Assembly (NCBI GenBank): GCA_910589555.1
Contig: CAJUTE010000061.1
Span: forward strand, 1 to 12,943
Reading direction: 5' to 3'
From: an uncultured Muribaculum sp.
GTDB lineage: Bacteria; Bacteroidota; Bacteroidia; Bacteroidales; Muribaculaceae
Length of the DNA stretch: 12,943 bases
The notes beneath the pieces were generated by a model. The model did not search any database, had not been told where the DNA came from, and saw nothing but the letters and a program-made list of their open reading frames with translations. This document shows positions 1 to 10,342 of this stretch, piece after piece; within the stretch, counting starts at the first letter, position 1, and the number at the start of each line of letters is the position of its first letter. Position numbers and translations under genes: made by a program.

Positions 1-93
1 GGCAAAATAATTTAAGCACCGCCACGAGGCGATAGCCGAGGTGCGGTGTAAGGTGAGCCTAATTAACGGGCATCGAAGATGTCCACCAATCAA
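1..93. other. Intergenic stretch with an imperfect hairpin, function unknown
   Basis: This is the window edge downstream of the accessory lipoprotein unit and its terminator. It contains an interrupted inverted repeat: CACCGC at 17-22 pairs with GCGGTG at 43-48, and an inner GGC (28-30) pairs with GCC (35-37) around a GATA loop, with an unpaired internal loop between the two stems. The minus strand is also free of stop codons from about 90 to 1 in one frame (beginning ATT GGT GGA CAT), but no start codon or familiar protein motif is visible. It could be part of a dispersed intergenic repeat or the start of something outside the window. I do not recognise it. Confidence 0.3.
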
Positions 94-138
94 TAAAAAC
101 AAAAACGGAGTGTGACCGTCAAAAGTCACACTCCGTTT
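94..138 (-). terminator. Intrinsic terminator of the lipoprotein unit (copy A)
   Basis: A perfect 14-bp stem (103-116 with 125-138) encloses an 8-nt loop (117-124). On the minus strand the stem ends in CCGTTT and runs on into a T-rich tail (TTTTTGTTTTTA), the classic Rho-independent layout for transcripts coming from the gene that ends at 173. On the plus strand the stem is followed by ATATAGGG with no T tract, so it should act in one direction only. The sequence is identical over 45 nt to the terminator after rpoC. Confidence 0.9.
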
Positions 139-146
139 ATATAGGG
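94..146. repeat. 53-nt direct repeat, copy A (pair with 1626-1678)
   Basis: Positions 94-146 match 1626-1678 with one mismatch (A at 139, C at 1671). The identical core covers the whole terminator hairpin and its T tail, and a further 7 nt (TATAGGG) match on the gene side. Both copies have the same orientation and each lies just downstream of a stop codon on the minus strand. The distance between copies is 1532 bp, and everything between them is the NVEALA and propeller lipoprotein unit. Confidence 0.95.
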
Positions 147-172
147 CATCGTGTTATTTAGAGTGCCTATTT

Positions 173-1198
173 TTAAAGGCTCTCTATATAAGAGCGTTCA
201 ATTTCACCAAACTCATCAAAATCATTAAACGAAAATATAAATGTATCGCGGATTGGATTATATATCATACTGCGAACACGATATGGAACTTTAATTGTCT
301 TTATATAATCGCCCTCTATTGAGTACACGTGAATCGTATCAATATACGACAAATCACCTCGACCACTCCTTACACCACGCCATGTCACATAAATAAGACC
401 ATATGCAATCATGGGAGAGCCAAATGTGTGCAACTGAGATCTATTACGATCCGAACTGTACATCGGACCTCTTATCTCACATTTCAGATTTCCATCAAGG
501 TCATACAAAAACAGCTCATCCCACCAACTACCGGCTTCAACTATGAGATTATCATCGGGAGATACCGCAAATGGATATTGTGCAGACCTGCTCGGATCAG
601 TGTATTGCAAAAATGATTGCGTATCAGGATTGTACCTACCCAACACAAATGCTCCGGAAGATGAAGATGTAACTTCAATACGTTGTACTATTATGGAAGT
701 ATCAGAAACCACAAACATCCGGTTCATTATCTCCGCAGAATTGTCTTTGCTGAACAATGAGGGTCGATAATCACCGGAAGTCAGAGCACTGTCAATATCA
801 AACGAATAGACTACCAGTTTAGCCAAATCCTTAACCAGCAATTTGTTTCCATTGTGGCTATAAGCTGAAGAACCAAGTCTTCCAATCTCTCCCGGACCCT
901 CTCCGAAAATACCGAAACTTCCGCAATAATTATAATTTGATGCAGAATAAACGGAAACAACATTTTCGAAAGACTTATGATCAAGAATCAGCAATAAGGA
1001 ATCAGCCATTACCAACGACCTGCGCGAGGACAATATTTCCCCATTCGGAAGCCAAAAGCTAATTTCACTTTTCTCAACCTCTACGTTATTATCACGGCTA
1101 TGATGAACTTTAATCTTAGTCTCATTACCTCCACATCCGGAAATAATCAGTGTTAAAACGAAAAATGAAAAAAGCAGAATTTCCCTAATCCTTCTCAT
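173..1198 (-). CDS. Six-bladed beta-propeller lipoprotein (BF3164/TolB-like_6 or DUF5128 type)
   Basis: This is a predicted cell-envelope lipoprotein of 341 aa with a propeller fold; its biochemical role is unknown. With the start chosen here (ATG at 1196-1198) the N-terminus is MRRIREILLF, followed by a hydrophobic segment and a lipobox IISGC with the lipidated Cys at residue 22. Longer starts at 1222 or 1288 would put up to 30 extra residues before the signal and overlap the preceding gene by 38 or 104 nt. The chosen start overlaps it by 14 nt and has AGGA eight bases upstream. Residues about 99-104 are GEGPGE, the turn I associate with Bacteroidetes 6-bladed propeller families. Short beta-strand repeats of the type 'LFLYDLDGNLKCEI' and 'IHVYSIEGDYIKTI' recur through the chain. 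It follows the NVEALA gene in one unit, ending at a terminator. The family call rests on motif recognition; assignment to PF15869 or PF17170 is unsettled. Confidence 0.8.
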   Translation of the reverse strand: MRRIREILLFSFFVLTLIISGCGGNETKIKVHHSRDNNVEVEKSEISFWLPNGEILSSRRSLVMADSLLLILDHKSFENVVSVYSASNYNYCGSFGIFGEGPGEIGRLGSSAYSHNGNKLLVKDLAKLVVYSFDIDSALTSGDYRPSLFSKDNSAEIMNRMFVVSDTSIIVQRIEVTSSSSGAFVLGRYNPDTQSFLQYTDPSRSAQYPFAVSPDDNLIVEAGSWWDELFLYDLDGNLKCEIRGPMYSSDRNRSQLHTFGSPMIAYGLIYVTWRGVRSGRGDLSYIDTIHVYSIEGDYIKTIKVPYRVRSMIYNPIRDTFIFSFNDFDEFGEIERSYIESL

Positions 1199-1424
1199 AA
1201 TATTCCTGCTTGCTTTCTTCATAGACATGCCCATGGAAAAAACAATCATTATCAGGAGCCTCAACACATCCACCAAGCACTGTTTCACCTCTTGTCAAAG
1301 CTTCAATATTCTCCATAGTAAGCGAGGATAATTTAGGTCTATCATTTTGATGCTTAATACAAGCAAACGAAACACCAAAAGCGATTATTGCAAAAAAAGC
1401 AACTGATAAAAATTTTCTCTTCAT
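1185..1424 (-). CDS. NVEALA-type small exported protein
   Basis: This is a 79-aa protein of unknown function. It begins MKRKF and has a hydrophobic stretch at about residues 5-21 that looks like a signal peptide or signal anchor. Cys22 follows SFA, which is a poor lipobox. Residues 39-47 read NIEALTRGE, a close variant of the NVEALA motif that names a family of short Bacteroidales proteins. After it come LGG (50-52), Cys53 and Cys61, and a charged tail rich in E, K and Y. The family typically keeps a short Gly/Cys-containing tail after the motif. It is the first gene of a two-gene unit, and its stop overlaps the start of the propeller lipoprotein by 14 nt, implying translational coupling. From general knowledge, NVEALA genes are often found beside such lipoproteins in Bacteroides. 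The ATG at 1422-1424 sits after an A/T-only leader, normal for this phylum. Confidence 0.78.
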   Translation of the reverse strand: MKRKFLSVAFFAIIAFGVSFACIKHQNDRPKLSSLTMENIEALTRGETVLGGCVEAPDNDCFFHGHVYEESKQEYYEKD

Positions 1425-1448
1425 GATATTAAAATTTAATGTTAATAA

Positions 1449-1508
1449 CTAATCTTCTAAATCCAATGCATTAAATGCTTTTTCATAATTTACAGGAATT
1501 GATTGCAT
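1449..1508 (-). CDS. Possible 19-codon leader peptide ORF
   Basis: A complete ATG-to-TAG frame encodes MQSIPVNYEKAFNALDLED, 24 nt upstream of the NVEALA start codon and just downstream of the candidate promoter. No Shine-Dalgarno sequence lies at normal distance: an AAAGGA occurs about 24 nt upstream, which is too far. The same frame stays open only four codons further upstream. The residue mix looks protein-like rather than random poly-Asn/Lys, but a frame this short arises easily by chance. It could be a leader peptide, the remnant of a larger gene, or noise. Confidence 0.2.
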   Translation of the reverse strand: MQSIPVNYEKAFNALDLED

Positions 1509-1521
1509 TATAAAAGATTGC

Positions 1522-1553
1522 TAAATTTAATTCCTTTTATTTGTATATACAAA
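1522..1553 (-). promoter_or_regulatory. Candidate Bacteroides-type promoter for the NVEALA-lipoprotein unit
   Basis: On the minus strand a TTTG (1553-1550) is followed after 20 nt by TAAATTTA (1529-1522). The Bacteroidetes primary sigma factor recognises TTTG around -33 and TAnnTTTG around -7 with roughly this spacing; the -7 box here matches 7 of 8 positions. Transcription would start near 1515, giving a leader of about 90 nt. A terminator lies directly upstream, so the unit needs its own promoter. AT-rich sequence makes chance matches common. Confidence 0.4.
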
Positions 1554-1556
1554 TAA
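1537..1556. promoter_or_regulatory. 20-bp perfect palindrome, possible operator
   Basis: The sequence TTATTTGTATATACAAATAA reads identically on both strands over 20 bp with no spacer. It covers the -33 element of the candidate promoter. A symmetric site of this size could bind a dimeric regulator, but it is also entirely AT-rich apart from one G and one C, so simple base composition is an alternative. It is not followed by a T tract and is not a terminator. Confidence 0.4.
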
Positions 1557-1625
1557 TATTACCTCCGAATTCTTTTTTTACAATAATTAATACTTATCAT
1601 TCTACTTGTGCGTAATACCCCACCC

Positions 1626-1670
1626 TAAAAACAAAAACGGAGTGTGACCGTCAAAAGTCACACTCCGTTT
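1626..1670 (-). terminator. Intrinsic terminator of the rpoBC transcript (copy B)
   Basis: A perfect 14-bp stem (1635-1648 with 1657-1670) and an 8-nt loop lie about 20 nt past the rpoC stop codon. On the minus strand the stem runs straight into TTTTTGTTTTTAGGG, so it should end the large ribosomal protein and RNA polymerase transcript. It also isolates the AT-rich accessory unit from this strongly transcribed operon. Confidence 0.92.
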
Positions 1671-1678
1671 CTATAGGG
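1626..1678. repeat. 53-nt direct repeat, copy B (pair with 94-146)
   Basis: This copy has one mismatch to 94-146. It contains the rpoC terminator and reaches to 13 nt from the rpoC stop codon. Beyond the 53 nt there is a weaker resemblance on the gene side: ATCG-C-TTATTTA at 1687-1698 overlaps the rpoC stop region, and ATCG-TG-TTATTTA lies at 148-160. The duplicated tract may once have extended into the 3' end of rpoC. Confidence 0.93.
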
Positions 1679-1691
1679 AATGTTATATCGC

Positions 1692-4600
1692 TTATTTAAT
1701 CTCTTCAGAGACTACATCGACTACCTCAGCGTCAAACACTGAATCGATGTCATCCTTTCCGGCTACAACAAGGCTGTTGTACTCGCGGAGGCCGGTTCCG
1801 GCAGGAATCAAGTGACCGCAGATCACATTTTCCTTCATACCCTCAAGAGTGTCGACCTTACCGCTGATGGCAGCTTCGTTGAGCACCTTGGTGGTTTCCT
1901 GGAATGATGCGGCTGAGATAAAGCTTGAAGTCTGCAATGCCGCACGGGTGATACCCTGAAGAATCTGCTCTGATGTTGCAGGAACTGCATCACGCACGGT
2001 GACAATCTTCATGTCACGGCGCTTAAGAGCCGAGTTCTCATCGCGGAGCTTGCGGGCGGTGATGATCTGACCTGCCTTGACATTCTCGCTGTCGCCGGCG
2101 TCAACTACCACCTTCTTGCCCCAGATACGGTCATTCTCATCCATGAATTCGCGCTTGTCGACAATCTGCTGCTCAAGGAAGCAGGTGTCGCCCGGATCAA
2201 GGATATTGACCTTACGCATCATCTGGCGAACAATCACCTCAAAGTGCTTGTCGTTGATCTTAACGCCCTGCATACGGTACACATCCTGAACCTCATTCAC
2301 GATATATTCCTGAACGGCGGTCGGACCCATGATGTTAAGAATGTCGCTCGGGGTGATGGCACCGTCGGAAAGCGGAGTTCCGGCACGCACGTAGTCATTC
2401 TCCTGAACAAGGATCTGCTTGGACAGAGGCACGAGATATTTCTTAACCTCACCGAGCTTGGATGTAACCGAGATTTCACGGTTACCGCGCTTAACCTTGC
2501 CAAACTTAACCTCTCCGTCGATTTCCGAAACGATAGCGGGGTTAGACGGGTTACGAGCCTCAAACAACTCAGTGACACGGGGAAGACCACCGGTGATGTC
2601 ACCGGCGTTACCGGCTGAACGAGGTATCTTGACAAACACATCGCCAGGCTTAACTTCATCGCCGTCATTCACCATGAGGTGAGCACCCACAGGAAGCGCA
2701 TAAGTCTTGAGCACCTCGCCGGCAGCATTCACGATGTTAGCCTCTGGCACGCGGGTACGATCCTTTGACTCGATGATGATCTTGTCTTCAAGACCGGTCT
2801 GCTCGTCATAGTCCACACGGTAAGTGATATTGTCAATAAGATTCTGGAATTGAATCTTACCACCCACTTCCGAGATGATTACGGCGTTGAACGGGTCCCA
2901 TTCACAAATCACGTCGCCCTTCTTCACAGTTGAACCATTGCTGAAATAGAGTTTCGAACCGTAAGGAATATTGGCGTTGGTCAACATCATCTTGGTATTC
3001 GGATCGATGATACGCATTTCGGCAAGACGACCGATCACTACTTCCACAGGATTTCCGTCGGGAGTTTTCTCGTCGGTCTTGACGGTGCGAAGTTCATCGA
3101 TTTCAAGAGCACCCTCATAGCGTGAAGTGATTGTAGAAACGGCTGCGATATTCGAAGCCACACCACCGACGTGGAAGGTACGGAGTGTAAGCTGAGTACC
3201 CGGCTCACCGATTGACTGTGCGGCGATGACACCCACAGCCTCACCCTTCTGGACAAGACGGTTGTTGGAAAGGTTACGTCCGTAGCACTTGGCGCAGACA
3301 CCCTTCTTCGACTCGCAAGTGAGCACCGAGCGGATTTCTACCGATTCAATCGGAGACTCGTTGATGCGGTTGGCGGCGATCTCATCGATCTCTTCACCTG
3401 AAGCCACAATAAGCTCGCCCGAGATAGGATCGATCACGTCATGAACGGAAACACGTCCGAGGATACGTTCGGCAAGCGAAGCCACAACCTCTTCATTGTT
3501 CTTGATCTCAGTGCATACAAGACCGCGCAAAGTGCCACAATCCTCCTCATTGATGATCACGTCATGAGCCACGTCGACAAGACGACGGGTAAGATATCCA
3601 GCGTCGGCGGTCTTCAATGCGGTATCCGCAAGACCCTTACGGGCACCGTGGGTAGAGATGAAGTACTCAAGCACCGACAGACCCTCCTTAAAGTTGGCAA
3701 GAATCGGGTTCTCGATGATCTGACCACCCTCTGCGCCTGCCTTCTGCGGTTTAGCCATAAGACCACGCATACCGGCGAGCTGACGAATCTGGTCCTTAGA
3801 ACCACGGGCACCGGAGTCAAGCATCATGAATACAGAGTTGAAGCCCTGGTTGGCGGCTGTCATCTGCTTCATGAGCGTGTCGGTAAGACGTGAGTTCACA
3901 TGAGTCCATATATCGATGATCTGGTTATAACGCTCGTTGTTGGTGATGAAACCCATCGCATAGTTGTTGAGCACCTCCTGCACCTGGGCGTTACCTTCGG
4001 CAACAAGCTGCTCTTTTTCCGGCGGAATAAGCACGTCACCGAGGTTGAACGAAAGTCCGCCGCGGAACGCCATATAATATCCGAGGTTCTTGATATCGTC
4101 AAGGAACTGAGCCGAACGGGTCACACCGCAAGTGGCGATTACCTTACCGATGATGTCGCGGAGCGACTTCTTGGAAAGGATCTGGTTGACATAACCGATC
4201 TCTTTCGGCACATACTGGTTCACAAGCACACGTCCCACCGAGGTGTTCTCGACAAGATGGGTGATGGGATTGCCGTTTTCGTCGATATCCTCAACCATAA
4301 CCGAAACAGGGGCATGGAGTGTCACGCGACCCTCATTGTAAGCGATCTGAGCCTCTTCAGGTCCATAGAACTTGGAGCCTTCGCCCTTGTCGCCCTTACG
4401 GAGCTTGGTGATATAATAAAGTCCGAGTACCATGTCCTGAGAAGGCACGGTAATAGGAGCGCCGTTGGCGGGGTTCAAAATGTTGTGCGCGCCGAGCATC
4501 AGCAACTGTGCCTCAAGGATAGCCTCATTGCCAAGAGGGAGGTGCACTGCCATCTGGTCACCGTCGAAGTCGGCATTGAACGCCGTACAAGCAAGCGGAT

Positions 4601-5978
4601 GGAGCTGGATAGCCTTACCCTCGATCATCTTGGGCTGGAATGCCTGGATACCCAGACGGTGAAGTGTCGGGGCACGGTTGAGCAACACGGGATGACCCTT
4701 CATTACGTGCTCAAGGATATCCCACACTACAGGTTCCTTGCGGTCAACAATCTTTTTAGCCGACTTGACAGTCTTCACAATACCGCGCTCGATGAGCTTG
4801 CGGATGATGAACGGCTTGTAAAGCTCGGCTGCCATATTCTTGGGAAGTCCGCACTCGTGCATCTTCAATTCAGGACCTACCACGATTACCGAACGTGCTG
4901 AATAGTCAACACGCTTACCGAGCAAGTTCTGACGGAAACGTCCCTGCTTTCCTTTCAGTGAGTCGGAAAGTGACTTCAACGGACGGTTGGCTTCGGTCTT
5001 GACTGCCGATGACTTGCGCGAGTTGTCGAGCAATGAATCGACTGCCTCCTGAAGCATACGCTTCTCATTACGCAAAATCACTTCAGGAGCCTTGATTTCT
5101 ACAAGACGCTTAAGACGATTGTTACGGATGATCACACGACGGTAGAGGTCATTGAGGTCGGAAGTCGCAAAACGACCGCCATCAAGCGGAACCAACGGAC
5201 GCAATTCCGGCGGAATCACAGGCACAGCCTGAAGAATCATCCACTCGGGACGGTTGCGGTTCTTCGATGCGCGGAATGACTCAACGATCTGAAGACGCTT
5301 CAAAGCCTCGGTCTTACGCTGCTGTGAGCCGTCGGTGTTGGCGCGGTGACGAAGCTCGTAGGACAACGAGTCGAGGTCAAGACCGCACAACAGGTCATAG
5401 ATAGCCTCGGCGCCCATCTTAGCGACAAACTTGTCGGGATCGGCGTCATCGAGCATCTGATTGCCCTGAGGCAGCTTGTCGAGCACGTCGAAATACTCCT
5501 CTTCAGTAAGAAGATCAAGCTTTTCAACACCCTCGGCTGCGCCCGGGTTGATGACCACGTAACGCTCATAATATATTACGGCATCAAGCTTCTTGGAGGG
5601 AAGACCCAGAAGATAACCTATCTTATTGGGCAAAGAACGGAAATACCAGATGTGAGCCACAGGCACAACAAGGCTGATGTGTCCCATACGCTCGCGGCGC
5701 ACCTTCTTTTCTGTGACCATTACACCGCAACGGTCGCAAACAATGCCCTTATAGCGGATACGCTTATACTTTCCGCAGTGACATTCATAGTCCTTTACCG
5801 GACCGAATATCTTCTCACAGAAAAGACCATCGCGCTCGGGCTTATAGGTGCGGTAGTTGATGGTTTCCGGCTTGGTTACCTCTCCGCTTGATTTTTCGAG
5901 GATTTCCTCGGGCGATGCAAGCCCGATGGAAATCTTGGAAAAACCGGTTTTTGTTTTATTCTCTTTTCTAAAAGCCAT
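1692..5978 (-). CDS. rpoC: DNA-directed RNA polymerase subunit beta'
   Basis: This is the largest subunit of RNA polymerase and carries the catalytic Mg ions. The 1428-aa chain is complete. The N-terminal zinc ribbon has Cys66, 68, 81 and 84. The active-site loop NADFDGD (468-474) supplies Asp470, 472 and 474. The second zinc site uses Cys814, 888, 895 and 898. The bridge helix lies around 777-806, and the first half of the trigger loop, with TLRTFH ending at His936, is intact. The second trigger-loop half (DITGGLPRVTELFEAR, from about 1127) is separated from the first by some 180 residues. That matches the position and size of the SI3-type insertion known from E. coli. The gene starts 31 nt after rpoB and is co-transcribed with it; transcription should end at the hairpin at 1626-1670. 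No frameshift or missing motif was seen. The length is normal for Bacteroidales. Confidence 0.99.
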   Translation of the reverse strand: MAFRKENKTKTGFSKISIGLASPEEILEKSSGEVTKPETINYRTYKPERDGLFCEKIFGPVKDYECHCGKYKRIRYKGIVCDRCGVMVTEKKVRRERMGHISLVVPVAHIWYFRSLPNKIGYLLGLPSKKLDAVIYYERYVVINPGAAEGVEKLDLLTEEEYFDVLDKLPQGNQMLDDADPDKFVAKMGAEAIYDLLCGLDLDSLSYELRHRANTDGSQQRKTEALKRLQIVESFRASKNRNRPEWMILQAVPVIPPELRPLVPLDGGRFATSDLNDLYRRVIIRNNRLKRLVEIKAPEVILRNEKRMLQEAVDSLLDNSRKSSAVKTEANRPLKSLSDSLKGKQGRFRQNLLGKRVDYSARSVIVVGPELKMHECGLPKNMAAELYKPFIIRKLIERGIVKTVKSAKKIVDRKEPVVWDILEHVMKGHPVLLNRAPTLHRLGIQAFQPKMIEGKAIQLHPLACTAFNADFDGDQMAVHLPLGNEAILEAQLLMLGAHNILNPANGAPITVPSQDMVLGLYYITKLRKGDKGEGSKFYGPEEAQIAYNEGRVTLHAPVSVMVEDIDENGNPITHLVENTSVGRVLVNQYVPKEIGYVNQILSKKSLRDIIGKVIATCGVTRSAQFLDDIKNLGYYMAFRGGLSFNLGDVLIPPEKEQLVAEGNAQVQEVLNNYAMGFITNNERYNQIIDIWTHVNSRLTDTLMKQMTAANQGFNSVFMMLDSGARGSKDQIRQLAGMRGLMAKPQKAGAEGGQIIENPILANFKEGLSVLEYFISTHGARKGLADTALKTADAGYLTRRLVDVAHDVIINEEDCGTLRGLVCTEIKNNEEVVASLAERILGRVSVHDVIDPISGELIVASGEEIDEIAANRINESPIESVEIRSVLTCESKKGVCAKCYGRNLSNNRLVQKGEAVGVIAAQSIGEPGTQLTLRTFHVGGVASNIAAVSTITSRYEGALEIDELRTVKTDEKTPDGNPVEVVIGRLAEMRIIDPNTKMMLTNANIPYGSKLYFSNGSTVKKGDVICEWDPFNAVIISEVGGKIQFQNLIDNITYRVDYDEQTGLEDKIIIESKDRTRVPEANIVNAAGEVLKTYALPVGAHLMVNDGDEVKPGDVFVKIPRSAGNAGDITGGLPRVTELFEARNPSNPAIVSEIDGEVKFGKVKRGNREISVTSKLGEVKKYLVPLSKQILVQENDYVRAGTPLSDGAITPSDILNIMGPTAVQEYIVNEVQDVYRMQGVKINDKHFEVIVRQMMRKVNILDPGDTCFLEQQIVDKREFMDENDRIWGKKVVVDAGDSENVKAGQIITARKLRDENSALKRRDMKIVTVRDAVPATSEQILQGITRAALQTSSFISAASFQETTKVLNEAAISGKVDTLEGMKENVICGHLIPAGTGLREYNSLVVAGKDDIDSVFDAEVVDVVSEEIK

Positions 5979-6009
5979 ATTTTGAATAAACCTTTCTTTA
6001 CTGTAATAA

Positions 6010-9822
<3,813 letters not shown>

Positions 9823-9866
9823 TTAGAAAAAAAAACGTAAAGTGAAACTCAACTTAAATTATAGCA

Positions 9867-9906
9867 CAAAAAGGTTAAGAATCATTGATATGATGATTCT
9901 TAACCT
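9867..9906 (-). terminator. Attenuator or processing hairpin between rplL and rpoB
   Basis: A perfect 14-bp stem (9872-9885 with 9893-9906) with a 7-nt loop is transcribed just 23 nt after the rplL stop codon. On the minus strand its 3' arm ends in AACCT and runs into TTTTG, giving a run of five U in the RNA. The stem is AT-rich and the U tract short, so partial termination is more likely than complete. In E. coli the same gap holds an attenuator and an RNase III processing site that set ribosomal protein levels above RNA polymerase. The analogous role here is inference. Confidence 0.65.
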
Positions 9907-9929
9907 AATTACCTGATTAGCAGGCAATA

Positions 9930-10304
9930 TTATTTAAGTTCAACTTCAGCGCCGGCTTCTTCCAAAGACTTCTTGAGGTTTTCAGCGTCAGCCTTAGCAA
10001 CGCCTTCCTTAACTGTGCTGGGAGCACCGTCAACAAGTTCCTTAGCTTCTTTCAAGCCAAGACCTGTAAGTTCCTTAACAAGCTTTACAACAGCGAGCTT
10101 GCTTGCGCCTGCTGACTTGAGGACTACATCAAATGAAGTCTTTTCTTCAGCGGCGGGTGCGCCGGCACCAGGAGCGGCTGCTACTGCTACTGCTGCAGCT
10201 GCAGGTTCGATACCGTACTCGTCCTTAAGAATCTGAGCAAGTTCGTTGACTTCTTTTACTGAGAGGTTAACTAATTGTTCTGCAAAAGCTTTTAAATCTG
10301 CCAT
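9930..10304 (-). CDS. rplL: 50S ribosomal protein L7/L12
   Basis: This is the multi-copy stalk protein that recruits and stimulates the GTPase translation factors (IF2, EF-Tu, EF-G, RF3) on the large subunit. The 124-aa chain shows the standard layout. A helical N-terminal dimerisation domain (about 1-33) binds L10, a flexible hinge rich in Ala, Pro and Gly spans about 35-52, and the globular C-terminal domain begins at KTSFDVVL and carries the factor-binding helix KLAVVKLVKELTGLGLKEAK. It starts 38 nt after rplJ and is followed by a hairpin that probably lowers read-through into rpoB, consistent with the several copies of L12 needed per ribosome. Confidence 0.98.
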   Translation of the reverse strand: MADLKAFAEQLVNLSVKEVNELAQILKDEYGIEPAAAAVAVAAAPGAGAPAAEEKTSFDVVLKSAGASKLAVVKLVKELTGLGLKEAKELVDGAPSTVKEGVAKADAENLKKSLEEAGAEVELK

Positions 10305-10342
10305 TTTTGTATGATTTAATTGATTATTTTTCTGTTTTGTTT

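Larger units (their letters stand above)
1425..1625. other. AT-rich intergenic leader before the NVEALA gene
   Basis: This stretch of about 200 nt separates the rpoC terminator from the NVEALA gene. It is clearly more AT-rich than the core genes. It holds a candidate promoter, a 20-bp perfect palindrome and a 19-codon open frame, which are listed separately. I see no tRNA, recognisable riboswitch or transposase remnant in it. Confidence 0.6.

Noticed and set aside
94..146. CRISPR-like repeat
   Set aside because: Only two copies exist, 1.5 kb apart, each behaving as an intrinsic terminator. There is no spacer array.
1199..1288. N-terminal extension of the propeller lipoprotein (start codons at 1288 or 1222)
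   Set aside because: It would add up to 30 residues before a signal sequence that already starts well at 1198 (MRRIRE then a hydrophobic core and lipobox), and would overlap the NVEALA gene by up to 104 nt.
1..1700. Insertion sequence or transposon between the repeats
   Set aside because: No transposase, integrase or terminal inverted repeats are visible. The bracketing repeats are direct and coincide with terminators rather than element ends.
3900..4901. Plus-strand open frame of 333 aa opposite rpoC
   Set aside because: It lies wholly antisense to the conserved catalytic part of rpoC (including the NADFDGD region). Its residues show no domain, and long antisense frames are a known by-product of the codon usage of highly expressed genes.
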